Shown here one piece after another: positions 55,102 through 64,000 of a DNA stretch of 64,000 nt (positions are counted from its first letter, which is position 1; each line of letters starts with the position of its first letter). The translations under genes and the position numbers were made by a program. The notes below the pieces were generated by a model. That model was not told the DNA's origin and did not search any database. It saw nothing but the letters and a program-made list of their open reading frames with translations. The stretch comes from Eurosta solidaginis. Its lineage: Eukaryota; Arthropoda; Insecta; Diptera; Tephritidae. Where the stretch lies: the NCBI RefSeq assembly GCF_040869045.1, contig NC_090319.1, forward strand, positions 64,142,779 through 64,206,778, in the 5' to 3' direction.

Positions 55102-58100
55102 CTGAAAGGATAAATAAATGCGAATAATTCAAAATTGAAGTGAAAGACTAAAAGCAAAAGTTTACCTGACACGCATCCACACCACCATCCGAGTAACCAG
55201 CGCATATGAAATTTTCATTGATAGGCTGGAAATAGGAACGATCGCAGTCCTCATTACGCCATATTGGCAGCTCAGCTTGACGTTGTGTCGTTGACTCTTT
55301 GCCGCCATAATAAGTAGTACCCCAACCGACAACAGTTGCGCGACGTCCTGGCAAACGTTCCTTAGGCGGAGCGCGTCCTGCACGCGGCAAACAAACGGGT
55401 ATGACATATTTTGATTTACGCACTGGTTTATCGAGTACTATGATAGCGATGTCGTTGTAGAAACCGATGCGTGAAAAACTGTGACGAAATTAAAAAGATA
55501 ATAAATAAGAAAGAAGGTGTTAGAAATGGATAAGTTTGTAGTAAAGTTGACAGATGACAGCATGATGTTATAAGGAAACAGTTTTGCCAAATGCGCAATC
55601 AGCTTCCTAAGGTCAGTCCGCTGACTGCCAAGTGTAAAAGCTTAATGCTTCAGCATAATACATCCCGCCCGTTTGGACCTGGTCTTTCGTGATGAACGGC
55701 ATGAATGATAAGATGAAGCAAGGATGCGTTAAACGTCACCCCTTCTCCACCCGCCCCTAACCCATGTTGCAGCAAGAGTTGGTATATCACTGCACGGGTC
55801 AAAAGGACTTGAAGTCTTCTTAAGTCAGTTCGCAGTAGATAACGCCTTCGGACACAAATACTGCGACGACTGGCCGGGTAGAAGATACCCATCCTTGGAC
55901 ATAACAGATATTCACAGCTCGGAGCTGACCTTGGTTGACGGCCGACTTGCGTGTCGGGAGATTAGGATGCATTGAGCATAATTACTTATCGGTTGGGATT
56001 CGAGAGGTTGTGGAGCATAACGCTTTCAAGAGGCTGTCAGCAAAATTTTTGGCTTCTCTTAAACAATTATAAACCTCACGAAAGTGACCCAGAAGACTCT
56101 CCATGTTCATATCAAACAGTTCCCGCGACCTAGTATGTATCCGGCAAAGGATAACATCGTTGAGCCTCCTTTTATCTACATGAAGAAAACGGTTTATTTG
56201 ATCTCAAAGTGCACTTTAACTACCGGCTTTGTAACCAGTACAAACGAGATATAATATGTTTAGCTCTTGGACCATAATTTTTCGGAACTAGTTCTCGTTT
56301 TAGTCCAGGAGTAGCCCCATACTCCAAGGAAACTCTAAAACATTATTTTTGGGCACTGGCCCAGGTTGTATATCATCGCATTTCCTCACTGCCGAAATGC
56401 CTTAGGGTGGACTTTCCCAATCAGTCCACAGCCTATGGTGTCCAACAAGTCCAATTCTGCTCTCAATTTGGACACCTATCAAACAGCTTTCGGCAGTGGA
56501 GTTGGTGGTATGCAACAAGAATGTCAATCTCCTACGATGAGCACCTTAGTTTTGTCAAATGCAATATGACTTCCGAACTGTAAGAAGCAGTCAAAGAGAA
56601 GGTGATCTATCAATCTGTGTAAGATCAACACCGATGCCGTCGTTCCTCCAACTCCGCTATGGGGACGTGATTCATCAGCTAACTGCTGCTATTGCTTAAC
56701 CGCTACTTAACTGTTGCCCCCGACTGTACCATACTACCATACGCTTCCCAAGGCAGTCGGTTCTATGTACCGGAGCGACTCGGGTTTTTTCCCGACCAAG
56801 GACTGTCATTTCAGTGTGACCCCATTTAATTTGTTTCGTCCCTCCCACAAATTGTCATCCTCCCAGCAGCTCCTTGCAGCAGGACTGCTACATATTCTCT
56901 TACTCCGGGAAGGTATCGAACCCAATTCGGGTCCGTCTCCTGACCCTGGTCATGAGAAATGGTTTTGCTGCATCTGCCAGAAAAGAATCTTTTTAGGACG
57001 GTCATACTCTGTTCAGTGTGTCTCGTGCAAGGGATGGTTGCATCGGACAGGTTGTTCTGGGCTTGATCCCAAAACCCGACGTCCACGTAACTTTTATAAA
57101 TCTTTTGTGGCTCCTTGCTGCTCACGCCCAAGGGCGTCCCGTAGTCTACGCCTAAGCGTATCCCCACTACCTTCCAGCAGCTTCGCTGCTCAGCAAGCCA
57201 CAACAAGTACCCGCTGCTGCTCGCGCCCCACGGCGCCAACAACTCAAACAGCTGATACCACTCATAACTACTACCTTCGTAGTAGAGCTGGTAGCAATGC
57301 TGAGCATCAGCCCCTGCCCCCGTCTTCTTCTCCCCCTCTCTTTTCTGGCAGCAATCGTGCAGGTCAGGGAAACAGACTCTTAGTCCCTGCCTCCGTTTGC
57401 ACCGTCTGCCAGCACAGAATATATAGGTTTGCGACATCCGCTCAATGCAGCTCCTGCCTTGGGTGGTGCCACTTTCCTAGATGTTCTGGTCTCCGCGACG
57501 GCAACCCCTCGACGGGTTTCATCGCGCCATGTTGCCAGGTCGCAAACCCAAATCATCCGGGTACCCCAATGCTTGCCCAAGGGCGCCCAGTCCCAAGGCC
57601 ACAACAGCAATTGCGTCCTGGCCTTCCACAACCTAGGCGTAGTCACCCCTCACTTACCCCTAGAGTGGCGGCGTCACCCCTCATACACTTCAGAATTCTG
57701 CAGTTCAACTGTAATGGACTAACTGGGAAGATTACGGAGATAGTCGATTTCATGAAGCGGCACAACATCCGCATTGCTGCGATTCAAGAGACTAAACTCA
57801 CAGCAAGATCTGCATTGCAGACCTGCTCTGGTTATAATGTCCACAGGAAAGACCGCGAGAGCGGAAATGGAGGCGGCCTCGCGTTTATCATACACCACTC
57901 TGTGCAATATCATATATTTGATCCTGGCATCGACCGCAGTCACAATCTCTTAGAACGTCAAGGCCTATCTGTCCGGTCAGGCGATGCAAATCTAGAAATC
58001 ATCAACATCTACATCCCTCCTGTCACCTGTTGCCCCAGTGGATACCGCCCTAATATCGAGGCCTTACTCACTGGCAACAATCGCATTATCTTAGGCGATT

Positions 58101-61100
58101 TCAATGCTCATCACGACCTATGGCATTCAAACTTGCGGGCGGACAGTAGGGGTGAGATGTTGGCGGATCAAATAGACGAAACGACGTTCTGCACAATAAA
58201 CGGAGACGCCCCCACACGTATGGTAGGAAGCTGTCATAGCTCGCCAGATATCTCAATCGTAAGCGCAGAACTCGTAAACTGCGTCAACTGGCAGCCGATG
58301 GTAACATTGGCATCCGACCACCTGCCTATACTTATTTCGTTCGAGCGTACCGCCGACTTCATCGTCACCGAAAAACGCACTTTCATAAACTTCAAAAAAG
58401 GAAAGTGGGAAGAATATAAATCTGCAACAGACAGCAGCTTTGCTGCCCTCCCTATCGCGACTGATGCCCGCCAAGGGGAGCGTGCCTTCCGTAAGGTCAT
58501 TGAATCCGCCTCGGCACATTTCATTCCCGCCGGGAGAATTCCCGAAATCCGGCCCACTTCCCGGCGGAGGCCGCGAGCTTAGCGAGGGAACGCGACCTTA
58601 TAAGACAGCTTGATCCAGGCGACCCCCAAATAAGGGATATAAACCAACGCATCAGATTGCTTGTGGACGAACACAAGCGGGCGAAATGGGAAGAGCACCT
58701 AAGAGGTTGTAACCTCTCTACCGGTGTAGGTAAACTTTGGTCCACCGTAAAGTCCCTATCGAATCCGACTAAGCACAAAGACAAAGTTTCCATCGCCTTT
58801 GGCGATAAGGTGCTGTCGGATGCGAAAAAATGCGCGAGCGCTTTCTGCCGACAATATATAATGCATCCTACGGTCGACAAAGATAGACGGAGAGCCAATA
58901 GACACGCACATAAACACAAACTCAGCGCGTCACCAATTACCATCACCGCTAGAGAGGTTGAGGACGCCATTGGTCGCGCTAAACCATCCAAAGCAGTGGG
59001 CCCAGACGGCATAGCCATGCCGATGCTTAAAAACCTAGGGAAAGAGGGTTTCAAATATTTAGCGCATGTCTTCAACCTGTCTCTTTCCACCTTTGTCATA
59101 CCCGATAAATGGAAAATGGCCAAGGTGGTCCCGCTACTAAAGCCTGGGAAACCAGCTAACATAGGTGAGTCATATCGTCCGATATCTCTCCTATCGCCAG
59201 TGGCAAAGACGCTTGAAGCCATTTTGCTCCCTTATTTCCAAGCACATTTGCAGCTAGCCCCTCATCAGCATGGCTTCAGAAAACTCCATAGCACTACCTC
59301 CGCGCTAAATGTCATTGGCACCCAGATAAATTGCGGTTTGAATCAATATCCCCACCATAGAACAGTACTCGTAGCGTTAGACCTATCAAAAGCTTTTGAT
59401 ACGGTCAACCATGGCTCGTTACTGCAAGACCTGGAAGGGTCCACCCTTCCCCCATGTCTTAAAAGGTGGACCGCAAATTATCTGGGTGGTCGGCAGGCAT
59501 CGGTGCAATTCAGAAACGAAACATCAAAACAAAGGAGAATTAAACAAGGGGTGCCACAGGGTGGTGTCCTATCCCCGCTTTTGTTTAATTTCTACATATC
59601 TAAGCTACCTTCACCACCGGAAGGAGTCACAATCGTTTCCTACGCCGATGACTGCAAAATAATGGCCACAGGCCCAGGCCCAAAGATCGATGAGCTATTC
59701 AATAAAATAAACGGCTATCTCCCTGATCTCTCCAGTTTTTTCGCCTCGCGAAACCTGGCATTGTCACCGACTAAATCTTCCGCGACCTTGTTTACAACAT
59801 GGACGCCCCAAATGTCGACCATATTGAACATCCACGTCGATGGCACTACGATACCGACTGTCCTACACCCCAAAATCTTGGGTGTGACGTTTGATCAGGA
59901 TCTACATTTTGGTGCGCACGCAACCGCAATTGTTCCAAGAATTCAGAGCCGTAATAAAATCCTCAAATCCCTTGCTGGCAGTACCTGGGGAAAAGATAAA
60001 GAAACGCTCTTGACCACATACAAAGCAATTAGCCAGCCGATTACGTGCTACGCGTCACCCATATGGTCGCCAAGCCTAAAAACCACCCACTAGAAGAAAC
60101 TACAGGCCTGCCAAAATACTGCTCTCAGAATCGCCACGGGCTGTCTTCTTATGTCCCCAGAACACCATCTGCATAATGAGGCGAGAATACTCCCCATCAG
60201 GGAGAGAAATGAGATGCTGACCAAACAATTTCTGTTGAATACCCAGAAACCTGGGCATCCCAACAGACATCTGATTGACGAAACAGCACCGCCTAGGGGC
60301 CTAAGGAGTCATCTCCGTAAGCATTTTGAGGAAATACGGCACCTGAGAACCCAGCCGTATGAAGCGGAAAAACACAAGCAGGTCCTTGGTGAACTCCATA
60401 GACAGGCGTCGGACCTTTATGTCGGGAATTGCCCGGTGAATCCAGTACTTGAAGAAAAATATCCAGAACTCGCAGAAGAGGAACGCATACTCCCCAGGGA
60501 AACGCGTGTCACTCTTGCTCAACTTCGTTCTGGATACTGTAACAGGTTAAACTCTTACCTATCCAGAATCAACCCCGACATACAAAATTGTAATGTGGAA
60601 CCAACGCCTCTAACACCCCTTTCCTTATGGTCCACCCCTGTTGAAAGGGAAATTTTCCTTGGACTCTCGTTAGAGGATATTGATGACAATTTGTGATCGG
60701 TCGCGGCTATTAGGTGGGGCGAGCATTGCTACAACAACAACAACAACAACAACCATACTCATCTGCTAGTCAATTTTTGCCGTCCCGAAGTTGCACCCCT
60801 GCTACGACCATTGCCCTGTCAGTATCATACCACCTCCACCGCTACCGCGACCTGTGGCCGCTCCTTCCCATACCTGCTGCTTACTACTGCCCTTGATTGC
60901 CCTTTGTTCTTCGGCTACTTCCGAGTTCGCATGCCCTATGGTCTTTCAGTCGGTGTAACAAAATTCCCAGGTACCTCAATATTTGCGAACTTTAGTTTGT
61001 TTTCCACAACTTACCGCTCATGTGCGCGCACTTCCTTCACAGCAAATGTAACTGGCGCAGAAGGTTCAGCATCGGTCGATAAATCGATATCACCCAAACG

Positions 61101-62839
61101 TACAGTAAATTGTCGCGCTGCAAAACTAAAATATGACACCGGCTTCAAAAGTATTCTAATGGTAAAAAAGTAAAATAGCTTACGGTTTCTGACGCGAATC
61201 TCTCGTACAATGCGCAGCTGTCAAAATATATTTGGAACCAATAAGCGAGCCACCACACCAGAATTCTGTACGTTTCGGACCATGCAAAAATATTGCCGCC
61301 ATCCATGGCCATTGACCATTCGGTGCTTCAACTCCACCAACAATACGCCCCGAGGAATATTCCTGTTGTCCACACTCTTCTGGATCTACAATATTATTGT
61401 TGTCTAGCAGTTCTAACTCATTGCCCAGAGGGTTTGGTGTAGTCGTCGTTGTTGCGGTCGTTGTTGAGGGTTTCAACTGTGGTATTAACACCAAACTCGG
61501 CGATGATGCTGGACGTGGTGTAGTTGGACGTTTTGTTGCTATAACAGTAACTGGCGCTTTTGTAGTCAGTTTTAGTGGACGTTGTGTAGTGAGCACAGTT
61601 GAAGACTCTGGCAATGGACAACAGACCCCGGGCACAAAAAGGCTTTTAAAGCACAAAGATTCACGTAAGCTGCTTAAGTTCAATAATAAAGCGGGACAGC
61701 TACTCAAATCTTCGCATCGGCCAGGACGCCCGTTGGGTGTTTTGCAATAATTTTCGGCGTCTTTACCGATCACATCTTCTGTAGTCCCTGGCAACTGATC
61801 AACACGATCTATTGAGTGTGTGGTTGTCGGGTGGGTAGTCGTGCTTGGTCGCATTGTGGTGGGTAGTTTGTTTAGTTGTTGCGTTTGATTACTCGCACCC
61901 GTTTCAGGTTTCTTAACTTTATTCCGATTCTTCTTCTTTTTCTTCTTCTTCTTAGTATCTTTGGTTTCAACGAACATGGTATTCGCTGGCGTTTGCATGT
62001 CTCCCTCGCGCTTAACTAACGTTTGTACATTGGTAATTTTTTGCTCTTTTACGAGATTACTCTCATGTGACAGTGGCGCAAGTATTTTAGCTGTCGGATT
62101 TACGTCACTAAATTTTCTAGATGGCGCTGCCGTCGTTGTACTAGTAGTCGTTATAGCGCTTGTTGTACTAATCCCACTAACAGTACTAGAGGCAATATTC
62201 ACCTCATTTCCAACACCAGACGCTTGATACGTTTCAGGTTTGGGTTCATGCTGCCCACCGCGCGTTATATCCACCAACAAATGTCCCATTGTATTAAGTG
62301 CGCCCAAAGTTTCCGAGATGCGATTGAATGCCGATTGAGAGAGTAGGCGCGGAATATTTTCATGACTACTACTATCTGTGCTACTGCTCTCTTCATCATC
62401 GCTGTCGTCATAGTACTCTTCTTCATCATCATCGTCGTCATCCTCCGAGTCGGCGTCTCTACTTTCAGATTCCGAATCAGCATCTGATTCTGAATCTAAA
62501 GATGATGACTCTCCGCCAGCTTTCAGGCGATTATTTTGTTTTACTTTATTTGTTTCCACACGTCCAACTCGTCTCGAATTTTCAGCAATCACGTATCCTT
62601 TGGAGAATGGTGAGTCCGATTGCGACTGAAAAAAAGACGCTGCCTTAAAAGTAGATGTGAATCCAAACTGTATACTAAACTAAAAGACTTTAGGCTATTT
62701 TACTATGAATGAACTTACATGGGTCGTTTGTCAAGTGCCTTGGCTCGTAATCATCATCTGAGTCGACGCTGGCCGCTTGTGCATAATACTGAGAGAGAAC
62801 TGTGACTGAGAGTACTGTAAAGGAGAGAAAAAATGGCAT
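54943..62839 (-). CDS. CLIP-domain trypsin-like serine protease (5 coding exons)
   Basis: Coding exons on the minus strand: 62719-62839, 61184-62639, 61015-61125, 55166-55478, 54943-55101. They total 2160 nt, 719 residues plus stop, with every junction GT/AG and in phase. The start [16 protein letters not shown] gives a signal peptide of about 22 residues. Residues about 85-131 are Ser/Asp/Glu-rich, 267-284 Lys-rich. A CLIP domain (six Cys, about 339-381) precedes a Thr/Pro-rich linker. The activation site is R472|IVGG; the triad is His517, Asp572, Ser670 (GDSGGP), and Asp664 gives trypsin-like specificity. Such zymogens act in extracellular cascades (coagulation, melanisation, cuticle or patterning). 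It resembles the proclotting-enzyme-like fly CLIP proteases; I do not assign an orthologue. The 5.5-kb third intron contains a LINE. Confidence 0.93.
55166..55478 (-). CDS. Protease coding exon 4 (catalytic Asp)
   Basis: A 313-nt exon. Acceptor TTCGTCACAG|TTTTTCACG, donor TGTCAG|GTAAAC. It encodes [15 protein letters not shown] (catalytic Asp), VIPVCLP, the [13 protein letters not shown] block and [15 protein letters not shown] (specificity Asp). Confidence 0.93.
55479..56727. other. Intron 3, part before the LINE
   Basis: Intronic sequence. No exon or recognised element. Short frames on both strands lack motifs. 55580-56360 looks GC-richer than the AT-rich repeats to the left and may hold an old unidentified repeat. 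Confidence 0.5.
56714..60696 (+). pseudogene. LINE Z polyprotein (PHD-AP endonuclease-RT), 3 lesions
   Basis: The plus-strand frame to 58582 is open. The likely start is ATG at 56765. Two PHD-like zinc modules (CCICQKRI...[13 protein letters not shown] and CTVCQHRI...[13 protein letters not shown]) are followed by AP endonuclease ([30 protein letters not shown]). After a frameshift near 58555 comes reverse transcriptase to 60093 ([43 protein letters not shown]). A TAG stop at 60091-60093 replaces an expected Trp codon, and the same frame runs on to 60696. Near the C-terminus the usual Cys/His motif is missing, with DIQN joined to [14 protein letters not shown]. Confidence 0.9.
56736..60751 (+). 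mobile_element. Near-full-length LINE (element Z) in the protease intron
   Basis: A plus-strand non-LTR retrotransposon, antisense to the host gene. It has PHD-like fingers, AP endonuclease, reverse transcriptase and a (CAA)n tail at 60730-60751. The 8-mer ACCATACT occurs at 56728-56735 and again at 60752-60759 directly after the tail, a candidate target duplication. If real, the copy is about 4.0 kb. LOA/jockey/CR1-like by motif order; the clade is not assigned. Few lesions point to a relatively young insertion. Confidence 0.85.
60760..61014. other. Intron 3, part after the LINE
   Basis: Intronic remainder between the LINE tail and exon 3 of the protease. No further exon seen. Confidence 0.5.
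61015..61125 (-). CDS. Protease coding exon 3
   Basis: A 111-nt exon encoding [17 protein letters not shown]...VKEVRAHE. Acceptor ATATTTTAG|TTTTG, donor GAGCG|GTAAGTTG. It links the catalytic His exon to the Asp exon and is too short to be seen as a long open frame. Confidence 0.9.
61184..62639 (-). CDS. Protease coding exon 2 (acidic region, CLIP, catalytic His)
   Basis: Acceptor TTAAGGCAG|CGTC, donor AAACC|GTAAGC. This acceptor keeps phase with exon 1; the nearby TTTTTTTCAG|TCGC acceptor would be out of phase and lead to a stop after 15 codons. It encodes the acidic and Lys-rich regions, the CLIP domain, the RIVGG activation site and TAAHC. Confidence 0.85.
62719..62839 (-). CDS. Protease coding exon 1 (signal peptide)
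   Basis: Encodes residues 1-40 plus one base. The ATG at 62837-62839 was chosen because it starts a clean hydrophobic signal peptide ending near AQA|AS. An upstream in-frame ATG (62900-62902) would add a polar stretch and is less likely. Donor CAT|GTAAGTTC. Confidence 0.8.
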
Positions 62840-64000
62840 TAGGTCTTGTGCGTGTTTCGCAAGAGTTACGATAATAATATTAATGGTGCTCTCTGAACTC
62901 ATGGCAACCCGGGGTATACAAGGTGGCCGATAGTGAAAGACTTGTGGTCTGTCAGCTACAAATATTATTACAGGATACAAGTAAGCAATAAATAATTAAA
63001 AGCGGCGAGAGAGGAGGGCCACGGTGGCAAGAAAAATGGATGCCACCATAATATTCCTATACCATCCTCGAAATTGCGCCGCATAAGAATCTCATGACGA
63101 TGCTCTTTATGGGAAAGTATGCTGACGGTGATGATATTAACCCATCTCAGGGTAATAGCTGGTCGAAATTGCTGTGGTGTTAATATTCCATCATTTCCGC
63201 CTTTTTAAAACCGTGGAAGCTAAGGCACCTTTAAATTGGCGGTGCAGACGCGGCTGAGGAAACTTTATACTCAGGCCGAGTTCTGGACCTCCTTAGTGAC
63301 TGTAAAATGGCAAAAAGGTTGCTCCAGCACAACCGGTACGCTTTAATGGTGAAAATCAGGGGCTGTATTCACTAAGTGTGAGTCTTGAAATGTACATTAT
63401 TTTTTTATACCAAATTATATGAAGAAAAAGTGTACATTTTAAAACTCATACATACTAATACATCCCCAGAACCAATATGGCAAATTTAGTAGACTTGTAG
63501 AAGTGCATAGACTCTTTGACAGCCAACAACGGAAAATGCCTCTACGTGCCAGGCACCAACTCAAAAGTGGCTACGAGGCCAAAAATAAACGATACGATGG
63601 ACCCAAAAACCCTTGCCATAGGATGCTTGGTTTATCTGTGCGCGTCGGAAGCCAATGAGTCCAAGAATAAGACCCAATAATTTACTGAAGTAGCTTCTCT
63701 TTAAAAGATCATCAAAATGAGGGCTCAAAGAAAAGGCTATAAGAAGCTCTAGGCGGCGATTCGAAGCTAGTTGGCTTGACATTACCGGAACTGGGATATG
63801 AAAATCATGTTGCAGCAGCAAAATGACCTTTAAAAACATCAGTTTGAGAGGCTGTCGAAACACAACAGCTATCCAAATGGATAAAGTTGGAGATGCTGGA
63901 CTGGCTTATTGGTTCTGAAGCCGAACAGGTTTCCGAAATGAGCAGCTCTTCCTACCTTTCTTATCTGAATACCTGAGAGGAGGGGGCAATATGTGATATC
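62840..64000. other. 5' region upstream of the protease gene
   Basis: Presumably the 5' UTR and promoter side of the protease gene. An untranslated first exon may lie here but I cannot place it. No other gene is recognised. The 100-codon minus frame at 63561-63863 has no motif. Confidence 0.4.

Noticed and set aside
56826..57646. Minus-strand frames opposite the LINE Z N-terminal region
   Set aside because: Shadows of the plus-strand PHD-endonuclease frame, without motifs.
62265..62648. Frames on both strands over the acidic protease exon
   Set aside because: Caused by the GAT/GAA/TCA repeats of the acidic region.

Overview
The window reads as a transposon-rich dipteran nuclear genome, most likely a tephritid-type fruit fly (the organism is inferred, not proven). 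The evidence is an insect-type CLIP-domain serine protease gene with phase-consistent GT/AG introns, an LTR retrotransposon whose Gag starts with a SAP motif, piggyBac and hAT elements, tRNA-derived SINEs and about ten copies of a DINE/Helentron-like repeat. There are no bacterial features. Apart from the protease gene almost everything is mobile DNA, much of it nested.

1-12.5 kb: the end of a Helentron-like copy, then a Ty3/gypsy-type LTR element on the minus strand (2029-7147; paired 589-bp LTRs, ATAT target duplication, tRNA-Leu-type primer site) with broken gag-pol. A hAT transposase fragment follows, then a complete 3.2-kb Helentron-like copy with a 128-bp tandem array. 12.5-25.4 kb: a ZBED-type hAT transposase split by a 2.47-kb piggyBac element at a TTAA site, then a zinc-motif gene relic with one intron, whose first exon is split by a Helentron-like insertion. 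Next come nested MITEs, a SINE and more Helentron-like copies. 25.4-34 kb: a solo LTR of the same retrotransposon family, itself split by a 5'-truncated LINE whose 3' UTR carries a stem-loop array; two more SINEs; and a TA-flanked inverted-repeat element with tandem repeats.

34-54 kb: a giant imperfect palindrome (about 35.95-38.70 kb), a full Helentron-like copy, a 982-bp hAT element with 8-bp duplications, a Helentron-like copy split by a second LINE with the same kind of stem-loop array, a third hAT relic, a 579-bp-period satellite, and a PIF/Harbinger-like MITE containing a hAT-like foldback element.

54.9-62.9 kb: the one host gene that appears intact, a secreted CLIP-domain trypsin-like protease (719 codons in five coding exons, minus strand). 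Its third intron is 5.5 kb and holds a near-full-length LINE with two PHD-like zinc fingers, an AP endonuclease and a reverse transcriptase. The remaining upstream sequence to 64 kb has no gene I can support.

All family assignments come from motif recognition by eye. No database search or alignment was run, and the ends of old repeats are accurate to about 5-20 bp unless a target duplication fixes them.
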